Positions 8,974 to 16,635 of a DNA stretch of 64,000 bases are shown here, piece by piece (positions within the stretch are counted from its first letter, which is position 1; every line of letters starts with the position of its first letter). The stretch comes from Luteolibacter algae (GTDB taxonomy: Bacteria > Verrucomicrobiota > Verrucomicrobiia > Verrucomicrobiales > Akkermansiaceae): assembly GCF_042683045.1 (NCBI RefSeq), contig NZ_JBHUIT010000034.1, positions 124,001 through 188,000 of the forward strand, given 5' to 3'. Both the position numbers and the translations under genes were made by a program. The notes below the pieces were generated by a model. That model searched no databases. It was not told where the DNA came from and was given only the letters and a program-made list of their open reading frames with translations.

Positions 8974-10467
8974 ATGTCTACAGATAAAATTACCAGCAAC
9001 GAACAGGATGCCCAGCTTCGCGCCGGGATTGACCGCTCGCTGCGCCACCCGGTGATGTTTTTCCTTACCAGCGGTGCCGCCTGGCTTGCGGTATCGATAA
9101 TTCTCGGTATTGTTTCATCCGCGAAAATGCACTCTCCCGAGTTTCTGGATAGTTGCTCGTGGCTCACCTACGGTCGCACCCAGGCTGCTCATTTGAATGC
9201 ATTGATTTATGGATGGGGCTTTCAGGCTGCCTTTGGATTGGTCATTTGGTTGATGGCTCGTCTCTCCCGCCAGGAATGCCGCGTTGCCGGAATCATCCTG
9301 ACAGCAGGACATATCTGGAATCTCGGGGTGTCCGCAGGCATTATCGGAATACTTGCCGGACATGGCACGGGTATGCCGTGGATGGAGTTTCCAAGCTTTG
9401 CTTGGCCTGTGCTTTTGCTCAGCTATTTTGCGATTGTGATCTGGTCGTTCATCCAGTTCCAGGTTCGTCCTGCCGGACACGTATATATCTCCCAATGGTA
9501 TCTCATGGCGGCAATGATCTGGTTTCCATGGGTCTATATCACTGCCAATGTTTTGCTGCACATCGTTCCAGGCAATCCGGTGATGGCGGCTGGGATCAAC
9601 GCATGGTATAAATCGAGCCTGATCTTTCTATTCTTCACGCCGATCGCGCTGGGAGTAGCATTTTATCTGACTCCGAAGGTATCCGGACGTCCGATCCGTA
9701 GTTACTCTCTGGCCAAAACCGGTTTCTGGTCGCTTGCGGTTATTATGCCTTGGGCTGGGATGCAGAAGCTTACCGGTGCGCCGATCCCATATTTCATCCC
9801 ATACCTTGGTGCAGGAGCCACAGTGCTTTTCTTTATTCCGGCATTTACGGCAGCAATGAATCTTCTACGCACCGCCTTTGCTGATAGTGAAGCAGTCAGC
9901 AATAGTCCAACGCTACGGTTCACAATGGCTGGTATCGTTGGCTTGATCGTGATGGCCTTCGCAGCGGTTTTCCTCAATCTCCCGGGATCAACTCTGAAAC
10001 TTAGCCAGTTTTCGATGTCCGGATATGGTTTCGAAGTTCTCGCACTGTATGCGTTTTTCAGTCTCGTGATGTTTGGAGGGATCTATTTCATCGTGCCGCG
10101 TATCACGCAGCGCGAGTGGCTCTCACGCCGCCTCATCAAGATGCACTTTTTTTTCTCAATTTATGGAATTGTAACCGTTGCAATCGTCGCAATTTTCGGC
10201 GGCATCCAGCAAGGAATCGGGCAGGAAGCGTTTGACCAGCCATGGACCTCCGCAGCATTGCGAGCCTATCCATACGCTTGGGCCATCACGATCGCCTGGT
10301 GCTTCATCCTCTTCTCAAATTTGTTCTTTTTCCTTCACCTTACCGTGATGTGGCTTCGTCTTGGTCGCCGTAGCACACACCCGACGTTGCTTGTGGCCAG
10401 CCACGGGCACAGCCCACACGGTGCCGAAGGTGACATCGACAATTCCGGGACTGTATCCGCCCACTAA
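8974..10467 (+). CDS. CcoN-like heme-copper oxidase subunit I homologue lacking the catalytic site
   Basis: A 497-residue, roughly 12-helix protein homologous to CcoN, subunit I of cbb3 oxidase; for example GFWSLAVIMPWAGMQKLTG aligns with the CcoN segment that normally contains a His-His pair. The ligands are gone: the CuB His of helix VI (usual YGHN) is YKSS at 212-215, the His-His pair is Q264-K265, and the HxH that binds hemes b and b3 reads S-G-Y-G at 349-352. Only H73, a low-spin heme ligand, and the structural H391 remain. It therefore cannot reduce oxygen by the known mechanism. Position between actF and the aa3 oxidase suggests an assembly or electron-wiring role (inference). Automatic annotation would wrongly call it an active cbb3 subunit. 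Confidence 0.85.
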   Translation: MSTDKITSNEQDAQLRAGIDRSLRHPVMFFLTSGAAWLAVSIILGIVSSAKMHSPEFLDSCSWLTYGRTQAAHLNALIYGWGFQAAFGLVIWLMARLSRQECRVAGIILTAGHIWNLGVSAGIIGILAGHGTGMPWMEFPSFAWPVLLLSYFAIVIWSFIQFQVRPAGHVYISQWYLMAAMIWFPWVYITANVLLHIVPGNPVMAAGINAWYKSSLIFLFFTPIALGVAFYLTPKVSGRPIRSYSLAKTGFWSLAVIMPWAGMQKLTGAPIPYFIPYLGAGATVLFFIPAFTAAMNLLRTAFADSEAVSNSPTLRFTMAGIVGLIVMAFAAVFLNLPGSTLKLSQFSMSGYGFEVLALYAFFSLVMFGGIYFIVPRITQREWLSRRLIKMHFFFSIYGIVTVAIVAIFGGIQQGIGQEAFDQPWTSAALRAYPYAWAITIAWCFILFSNLFFFLHLTVMWLRLGRRSTHPTLLVASHGHSPHGAEGDIDNSGTVSAH

Positions 10468-10493
10468 TCTACTTCTTTTACTTTTTCCTTAAA

Positions 10494-11264
10494 ATGAGCT
10501 TCCGCACTTTCTTCCTCAGCCTCTTCGCAAGTTTCGGAGTCGCATGGTTGGCTATAATTGTCGTCCCATATTTCAAGATGCGCTCAATTGAGCCGCTCTC
10601 GATGGGTGAGGACGCCATCGGCACAGATGCTGTTTTCATTCCCAAGCGTGCTGGCAGAATCACCGACGGTGCCGAGGTCTATGCTGAGAATGGTTGTTAT
10701 CTTTGCCACAGCCAGTTGATACGGCCGACATACGCCGGAAATGATCTATTTCGCCCCGATTGGGCGGGTCTGGCCGCGGATGAAGATCGTGGCGATACTC
10801 GTCGTGAGACCAATGCTTATGACTATGCCGGTGAGGATTTCGCGCAAATCGGGATCATGCGCATGGGGCCGGATCTTTCGAATCTCGGTCGTCGGGTTGA
10901 GGCTCTCTACTCCAAGAATATATCCCCGGAAGAATGGCTCTATAGACATCTGTATAATCCACGTTGGAAACCTGAGCGCCGTCTTTCAACCTGTCCGTCT
11001 TTCCGCTTCCTTTTCAACGAGACTCAGTTGACAGGAAATCCATCTGACGAAGCTTTGCCTTTCGCTGGCAAAAACGGTGGCGAAATCAGCCCGAAACCTG
11101 AAGCCCGTGCCCTGGTGTCCTATCTGTTGTCATTGAAAAAGGACCAGGCTGTTCCAGATTCTCTCAACTTTGCTCCCATTACACCAGCTCCTGCCGAGCA
11201 AGCGGCACCTGCGGTTCCGGCGAAGCCAGCTGATGCACCAGCTGAAGAAGCACCAGCTCCTTGA
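10494..11264 (+). CDS. CcoO-like monoheme cytochrome c
   Basis: A 256-residue homologue of CcoO, the monoheme subunit of cbb3 oxidase. It has one N-terminal helix (residues 5-25), the CcoO heme motif ENGCYLCHSQLIRP, the MGPDLSNLGRR stretch and the HLYNPRW stretch. Where CcoO normally has the axial Met (S-x-MP), this protein reads S-T-C-P with Cys167. A Pro/Ala-rich tail ends the protein. It is paired with the ligand-less CcoN homologue 26 bases upstream, so the two have probably diverged together. Heme attachment is expected; the sixth ligand and redox potential are uncertain. Confidence 0.85.
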   Translation: MSFRTFFLSLFASFGVAWLAIIVVPYFKMRSIEPLSMGEDAIGTDAVFIPKRAGRITDGAEVYAENGCYLCHSQLIRPTYAGNDLFRPDWAGLAADEDRGDTRRETNAYDYAGEDFAQIGIMRMGPDLSNLGRRVEALYSKNISPEEWLYRHLYNPRWKPERRLSTCPSFRFLFNETQLTGNPSDEALPFAGKNGGEISPKPEARALVSYLLSLKKDQAVPDSLNFAPITPAPAEQAAPAVPAKPADAPAEEAPAP

Positions 11265-11309
11265 TTTTTCACAACGCCTTTTCCAGTTTTTCCTAGCAAT
11301 TTTTCCACC

Positions 11310-12083
11310 ATGTCTTCGAACAATCCGCAATCGAACCCAAAACCTGATCTCGACGAGTCGATCAACGTTACGCAGGCGCACGGCCGTGTAGTCCGTGAGT
11401 CAGCAGCGAGCGCCCGCGAAAAACGTATCGCAGATAACGGCCACGAGCCTGCATCCCTCGGGATTATTGTAGCTTGCGGGATCGTGCTACTTATCGCCGG
11501 TGGTGTATTGGACAACGCCGGAGTTCCTTTTAAATACGGCGATACTTTCCGCGAAGGTTACGTTCGCGAAAAGGCTCCCGGGGGCGGCGATGAAGAACCA
11601 CTTCCCAAGCCTGCACTTGCAGCTTTCTCTGCACGCGGTGCCAAAATTTATTCCAAATGTAATGGCTGTCACGGAGCCGATGGTAAGGGAGATGGTGCAA
11701 ATTACCCTTCTCTTGCCGGATCCGAATACGTTTTGGGCGACACGGAAAAATTTGCGATGATCATTTTGAATGGTATCCAAGGCCCTATCAGCACCGGGAA
11801 AACCTATGGTGCTGGCATCATGCCTGCACAAGGCACGGGTATGTCTGCGGATGACCTCGCGGGTGTTATGACCTATGTCCGCAACAGTTTCGGAAACTCC
11901 AGTGGAGATGTTGTGACCGTGGAAATGGCGCAAAAGGCCCTGGAAATTTCCGCTGCAAGGGAAAATCCGAATACACCTGTAACCGCAGACGAAATTGCGG
12001 CGAAACACATGGCGATGCTTCCCGGCGAGCCTCTCGATCCGACGACTCCGGTAAATCCGGTGAACCTCCAGCCAGTCGAATAA
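11310..12083 (+). CDS. membrane-anchored monoheme cytochrome c
   Basis: A 257-residue cytochrome c with a single helix at about residues 50-70, heme site CNGCHGADGKG and a likely axial Met within the segment AGIMPAQGTGM. The domain matches the cytochrome at 8167-8940 (shared GPI, GVMTYVRNSFGN), showing a duplication around the CcoN/CcoO-like genes. It directly precedes the aa3 oxidase subunit I gene, with a hairpin in the spacer. Probably a periplasm-facing carrier delivering electrons to the CuA site; this is inferred from position. Confidence 0.87.
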   Translation: MSSNNPQSNPKPDLDESINVTQAHGRVVRESAASAREKRIADNGHEPASLGIIVACGIVLLIAGGVLDNAGVPFKYGDTFREGYVREKAPGGGDEEPLPKPALAAFSARGAKIYSKCNGCHGADGKGDGANYPSLAGSEYVLGDTEKFAMIILNGIQGPISTGKTYGAGIMPAQGTGMSADDLAGVMTYVRNSFGNSSGDVVTVEMAQKALEISAARENPNTPVTADEIAAKHMAMLPGEPLDPTTPVNPVNLQPVE

Positions 12084-12090
12084 TTACTTC

Positions 12091-12117
12091 TTTGCGAATG
12101 CGACTTGCATGCGCAAA
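12091..12117 (+). promoter_or_regulatory. intercistronic hairpin between cytochrome c and oxidase subunit I genes
   Basis: Imperfect inverted repeat: 12091-12101 pairs with 12107-12117 (11 bp with one mismatch) around a 5-base loop. No T-run follows, so it is not a standard terminator. It separates the ACIII/CcoN-like block from the aa3 genes in an otherwise continuous operon and could mark an mRNA processing or stability site. Confidence 0.4.
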
Positions 12118-12159
12118 AATCTTCTCACCTAACCGAACATATCTCCGCCTGAACAACCT

Positions 12160-14076
12160 ATGAGCGCCCAAGCTGCATCTCACTCTGGAAACGACCACTC
12201 GCATGATGATCACGGCGATCATCATCACTCGCAGAATTTTCTCCAGAAATACGTCTTCTCCACCGATCATAAGACCATCGGTATCCAATATGGCATCACA
12301 GCTTTGTTGTTCCTTGCCTTCGGCTTTTACCTGATGATGGTGATGCGCTGGAGCATCGCCTATCCCCATGAGTCGCTCCCGCAATGGATGAGCTGGTTGT
12401 TCAACGACAGCTGGAAGGCACGCTGGTTGCAGGACGGAAAAGTCACCGGCGAAACATACAATATGTTCGGCGCGATGCACGGAACGATCATGGTTTTCCT
12501 TGGAATTGTGCCACTCGGCTTTGGCGCTTTCGGAAACTATGTCACACCTCTCCAGATCGGAGCAGTGGATATGGCATTTCCAAAGCTCAATATGATGAGC
12601 TACTGGATTTACCTTGTTGGTGGTTTGGTAATGTGCGGTTCGTTTTTCCTGGAGTCCGGAGCTGCCAAGTCCGGCTGGACAAACTATTCACCGCTCGCTG
12701 GTTTTGCGGACGGACAGATCGTCAACCAATGGCTTGCGGGACAAACCCAATGGCTTGTGGGGCTGGTGCTTCTGATCACCTCCTCTCTGCTGGGATCGGT
12801 GAACTTCATTACCACCATCATCAATCTACGCGCTCGTGGAATGACATGGATGCGCCTTCCATTCTTTGTTTGGGCAATGCTGGTTACTGGTTTCCTCTTG
12901 CTTCTTGCTTTCCCTCCGCTTGAAGCGGCCGGAATCATGCAGTTGATGGACAGGGTTGGGCATTCCTCGTTCTTCATGCCTTCCGGCTTGTTCACGAAGA
13001 GTGAAGGCCTTGCGGATCTTTCCGGTGGCGGCTCTCCACTACTGTTCCAGCATCTTTTCTGGTTCCTCGGGCATCCGGAAGTTTATGTTCTGCTGCTTCC
13101 TTCCATCGCCTGTGTCGCGGAGATCATCCCTGCAAACACCCGCAAACCACTTTGGGGATATAAGTCGATGGTCTATTCCGTCCTTCTGTTGGGATTCCTT
13201 TCCTTCATTGTTTGGGCCCACCACATGTACATGACGGGCATGGGAGCTGCGGTTTCCACTTTCTTCCAGACGACAACGGTTCTGATCTCCGTGCCATCTG
13301 TGATTATCATTACAGCTCTTCTGATCTCGCTCTGGGGTGGCTCCATTCGCTTCACCCCACCGATGATGTGGGCGTGCGCTTTCATTCCGATGTTCGGTAT
13401 TGGTGGTCTCACCGGCTTACCACTAGCATTCAACCTTGTGGGCCTCCATCTCCACGATACCTACTACGTAATTGGTCACTTCCACTATGTGGTTGCTCCA
13501 GGTATCCTCTTTGGCCTTTTCGCTGGTGTATATCACTGGTATCCGAAGATGACCGGCAGACACATGAATACCGCGTTAAGCCATCTTCACTTTTGGCCGA
13601 GCCTGGTTTGCATGAACCTGATCTTCTTCCCAATGTTGGTCCAAGGAATGGCAGGTTTCCACCGGCGCTGGTATAACGGCGGAGACGCATACCTTGCCAA
13701 AGCGTCAGACAGTGTGAACGTTTTCGGAAATGCGGTTCGTGAGCACATCGATCTCAATATCGTGATGTCCATGGGAGCATGGGCCCTGGCGATCGCTCAA
13801 ATCCCATTCATCATCAATGTGTTCTTATCCCTGAAAGCTGGCCGCAAGGTTACAAGTGACAACCCATGGGACGCGACAACCCTTGAGTGGGCTACGCCGA
13901 CACCTCCGGGACATGGCAACTTCATCTTTGATGTCGCTGTTTATCGCGGGCCTTACGAATATTCCCGTCCGGATTGCAAGGAAGACTACTACCCGCAGTG
14001 GATTGCTCCGAAAAAGACAACTGACGAAGCTTCGGGCGAACCGTCCATCGCTAGCACCAAGGAAAACACTCACTGA
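12160..14076 (+). CDS. ctaD: cytochrome c oxidase subunit I (aa3 type)
   Basis: Catalytic subunit of an A-type heme-copper oxidase, 638 residues, longer than the usual 530-560 because of a His/Asp-rich N-terminus (about 30 residues) and an extended C-terminus. All key residues are present: low-spin heme His in MHGTIMVF, GHPEVYVLLLP with CuB His, Glu and the cross-linked Tyr, WAHHMYMTG with two CuB His, and HDTYYVIGHFHYV with the heme a3/a ligands. The D-channel Asn/Asp segment GNYVTPLQIGAVDMAFP and the K-channel Lys (YKSMVYS) are also intact. This is therefore the real oxygen-reducing enzyme of the operon, in contrast to the CcoN-like protein. Confidence 0.96.
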   Translation: MSAQAASHSGNDHSHDDHGDHHHSQNFLQKYVFSTDHKTIGIQYGITALLFLAFGFYLMMVMRWSIAYPHESLPQWMSWLFNDSWKARWLQDGKVTGETYNMFGAMHGTIMVFLGIVPLGFGAFGNYVTPLQIGAVDMAFPKLNMMSYWIYLVGGLVMCGSFFLESGAAKSGWTNYSPLAGFADGQIVNQWLAGQTQWLVGLVLLITSSLLGSVNFITTIINLRARGMTWMRLPFFVWAMLVTGFLLLLAFPPLEAAGIMQLMDRVGHSSFFMPSGLFTKSEGLADLSGGGSPLLFQHLFWFLGHPEVYVLLLPSIACVAEIIPANTRKPLWGYKSMVYSVLLLGFLSFIVWAHHMYMTGMGAAVSTFFQTTTVLISVPSVIIITALLISLWGGSIRFTPPMMWACAFIPMFGIGGLTGLPLAFNLVGLHLHDTYYVIGHFHYVVAPGILFGLFAGVYHWYPKMTGRHMNTALSHLHFWPSLVCMNLIFFPMLVQGMAGFHRRWYNGGDAYLAKASDSVNVFGNAVREHIDLNIVMSMGAWALAIAQIPFIINVFLSLKAGRKVTSDNPWDATTLEWATPTPPGHGNFIFDVAVYRGPYEYSRPDCKEDYYPQWIAPKKTTDEASGEPSIASTKENTH

Positions 14077-14154
14077 AATTCAGTCACTGCCACTTAGCGG
14101 ACCTAAAACCCTTTGGGCAAAACTGAACAAAGATCACTCGTAAATTCTCAAGAA

Positions 14155-15768
14155 ATGGAAATCCCATATATCGTAGACGCCCGCAAAGATACGGGTCTTT
14201 TCAACTCAAAAATCGCCATCTGGTTATTCCTCGCATCCGAGGTAATGCTGTTCGGTGGTTTCTTCTCAGCCTATATCTTTCTGCGCCTAGGAGCTGATTA
14301 TCCCTGGCCGGAACGCACTTTGCCCGTGCTGCCGGGCTTGATCAACACGTTCGTTCTGATCGGTTCCTCTGTCACCGTGGTCTTCGCTTGGGCGGCGCTA
14401 AAAATGCGGGAATGGAAGAAGTTCCAGATCTTTATGAGCATCACCATCATTTGCTCTGTCCTGTTCATGGTGCTGAAAGGTGTGGAATATCATGTGAAAT
14501 TCCATCACCAAGCGGTCCGGTTAAATGATTACTCTGTCGTGGAAGGTCATTTGGGTTATGAAAAGGAAGGTGATGAGTATGTAAAAGATCACAACGGAAA
14601 CAAAATCGAAGAGAATATGATCCGTGTGAGAACGGAGAAGCTCACTTTCAATGTAGTTCGTTTTTACGCTCCGTGGGTAGAAGAGATCCTGGCGGAAACC
14701 CAGCATGCCGGAGCCACAATCGCTTTGGCTGAAGACATTAAGGCTGTCGTTGAAGAAGGCCAGGGGGAGACCGTAGTAGCACCAAAAGGCACGGAACTTT
14801 CCGTCGAGCTACTGGATAAAATCAAGAAAGCCCATCTCAAAGCACGTAAGCACAATTCGATCCTACGCACCGCGGCACTCCGCAAAGAGTGGAAGGATGC
14901 CAAGCAGACAAACCCGGATAAGAAGAGCTGGGAACTGGCTACGGATGTTAATATCGATATGGATGCTCTCAGCCCCAAGCTGCTCTCTGAAATCTCAAAT
15001 GCTCAGTTTGTTTTCAGTAAACCAGTCGTGCTCCTCTTCAAACCCCGCGACATTCAGGAAGGTGGAAATCAATCGCGTCTTCGCGATGACACGGTAGTTG
15101 ACGGCGAACTCGAAGCCAGTCCCATGGTTTTCCACAATGTCGATGCGATCGATTTCCAGCATCTTGTCATGAAGGCCGAGGAAAAAGGAATTTCACCGGA
15201 ATCCGCGATCAACAATTCTTGGTTGATGAAAAACAACGCCTTCGTCCGTGAAGCCTGGGAATGGCATCAGGAGGATGTTGCGAAGCTGAAGAAGAAGCTC
15301 ATTGACCGATACGGCTATGATGAAAATGGGAATCCAAAGCGTGAACCTACTCACAAGGAACTTTATCGTATAGGTTGGGACAAATTTGCGGAAAAAGGAG
15401 AGCAACAACATAACATCAAGCTCTCGGGCATGGAGTTGGCGAAGGAGAAATTCCTCGGACCTAATTATGAGGCACGTGGTGAAGAGACCTTCCATCATCT
15501 TTCCGTTCCTCGTGAAGAGATCCGCTTTGCTGCAAAGTTCTCTCCTGCTTGGAACACATATTACGCGATTTACTTCACCATAACAGGATTGCACGGCCTT
15601 CACGTTATTGGAGGAGCCTTGGTTCTTGCCTATTATCTTTTCTTCGGCCGCAAAATGTATCTGGAGAATCCCGAATGGCTTGCCAACCGGGTTGAAGTCG
15701 GCGGGCTGTTCTGGCACTTCGTGGACCTGGTTTGGATCTTCGTGTTCCCGATCCTCTACCTGATGTAA
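14155..15768 (+). CDS. ctaE: cytochrome c oxidase subunit III with a large inserted domain
   Basis: Subunit III of the aa3 oxidase, 537 residues from the ATG at 14155; an upstream in-frame TTG at 14113 is unlikely. Three N-terminal helices (about 20-45, 59-82, 89-110) and two C-terminal ones (about 471-497 and 515-537, with GLHGLHVIGG and GLFWHFVDLVWIF) make up the whole of an ordinary five-helix subunit III of about 200 residues. Between helices three and four lies a highly charged soluble insertion at about residues 116-460. By normal topology it would face the periplasm (inference). I do not recognise the inserted domain; it is not seen in textbook subunit III. Confidence 0.9.
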   Translation: MEIPYIVDARKDTGLFNSKIAIWLFLASEVMLFGGFFSAYIFLRLGADYPWPERTLPVLPGLINTFVLIGSSVTVVFAWAALKMREWKKFQIFMSITIICSVLFMVLKGVEYHVKFHHQAVRLNDYSVVEGHLGYEKEGDEYVKDHNGNKIEENMIRVRTEKLTFNVVRFYAPWVEEILAETQHAGATIALAEDIKAVVEEGQGETVVAPKGTELSVELLDKIKKAHLKARKHNSILRTAALRKEWKDAKQTNPDKKSWELATDVNIDMDALSPKLLSEISNAQFVFSKPVVLLFKPRDIQEGGNQSRLRDDTVVDGELEASPMVFHNVDAIDFQHLVMKAEEKGISPESAINNSWLMKNNAFVREAWEWHQEDVAKLKKKLIDRYGYDENGNPKREPTHKELYRIGWDKFAEKGEQQHNIKLSGMELAKEKFLGPNYEARGEETFHHLSVPREEIRFAAKFSPAWNTYYAIYFTITGLHGLHVIGGALVLAYYLFFGRKMYLENPEWLANRVEVGGLFWHFVDLVWIFVFPILYLM

Positions 15769-15810
15769 TCCTATTAATTAATCAATTTCCAACTTAACGC
15801 GACTATCCAA

Positions 15811-16158
15811 ATGGCTGATTCGATTGAAGCAATTCAGAAATCCAAGCAAACCTACATGAAGGTTTTCGGTGCACTACTGATCGGGACTGTGCTAACTGTC
15901 CTCGTGGCAGACCCGCCGGAGTGGCTCTACTGGCTCGATGTGGGTGAGCACGGCTTCGACAAATGGGATGCAGTTGTTGGCCTGTGTATCGCTACCACCA
16001 AGGCGACTTTGGTGGCGCTCATCTTCATGCACTTGAACCACGAAAAAAAATCGATCTATTGGATTTTCTTCAATGCATTGTTACTGTGTGGAGCAATGTT
16101 CGCCTTGATCGCTCTCGCGAAAAGCAGCCCGATCTTTGACGCGTATTTCTACAACTAA
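15811..16158 (+). CDS. cytochrome c oxidase subunit IV-type membrane protein
   Basis: A 115-residue protein with three predicted helices (residues about 13-32, 50-72 and 80-102), matching the prokaryotic subunit IV (CyoD/CtaF-like) family; the helix with TTKATLVALIFMHLNHEKK is the family hallmark. It has no cofactor ligands and is an assembly or stability subunit. It sits between subunit III and two tiny membrane proteins. The leader has no Shine-Dalgarno. Confidence 0.85.
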   Translation: MADSIEAIQKSKQTYMKVFGALLIGTVLTVLVADPPEWLYWLDVGEHGFDKWDAVVGLCIATTKATLVALIFMHLNHEKKSIYWIFFNALLLCGAMFALIALAKSSPIFDAYFYN

Positions 16159-16172
16159 TATCCAATTATATT

Positions 16173-16373
16173 ATGTCACTCCGTGGATTCCATATTGTTT
16201 TCGTCACAGTCTGCACTCTCTTGTTTGCATTCCTTCTAACGTGGGCCCTTGCTCTTGCTCCGGAGCGCTCCGCATTGACAAATAGCATGGGATTCATCGG
16301 AGCTGCCGGTCTTCTGTTCATGCCCGTTTACGGAGTATATTTCCTCAAAAAAGCTGCAAAGCTGCACCTCTGA
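16173..16373 (+). CDS. small two-helix membrane protein of the oxidase operon
   Basis: A 66-residue protein with two hydrophobic helices (about 7-28 and 37-57) and a short basic C-terminus. I recognise no family. Position, 14 bases after the subunit IV gene and 2 bases before the next small gene, suggests an accessory oxidase subunit. Co-direction, tight spacing and the clean start support it as a real gene. Confidence 0.7.
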   Translation: MSLRGFHIVFVTVCTLLFAFLLTWALALAPERSALTNSMGFIGAAGLLFMPVYGVYFLKKAAKLHL

Positions 16374-16375
16374 TT

Positions 16376-16585
16376 ATGATCCAGTTTTTTAATTCCTTGG
16401 CCTGCTCCACATGCCGTGTCTCCATGGTAGAGGGCGGGGGAGATGCCGCGGGTTATTCGATTTTCGCGCTGCTGGTCGTTATTCTCGCTGTTCTTGGAGG
16501 CGTGGGTTTCTTCATGCTCCGCATCGCACGACGCGAGAATGAGAATCTCGACCCCGAATTGCGCGATGATTTTGTTCATCAGTAG
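16376..16585 (+). CDS. small single-helix membrane protein with a CxxC motif
   Basis: A 69-residue protein with an N-terminal CSTC motif at residues 10-13, one helix (about 27-48) and a charged acidic tail. It begins two bases after the preceding stop, so it is translationally linked. The CxxC just before the membrane could bind a metal or form a disulfide; in an oxidase operon a copper-related role is conceivable but is only inference. No family recognised. Confidence 0.7.
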   Translation: MIQFFNSLACSTCRVSMVEGGGDAAGYSIFALLVVILAVLGGVGFFMLRIARRENENLDPELRDDFVHQ

Positions 16586-16635
16586 TTTGCACCGATCCTC
16601 CTTTTTATTCTGTTTCCCTGTTTCTATTTCATACA

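Noticed and set aside
8974..11264. Functional cbb3-type cytochrome oxidase (ccoN-ccoO)
   Set aside because: The catalytic histidines are missing in the CcoN-like protein, and no diheme CcoP is present.
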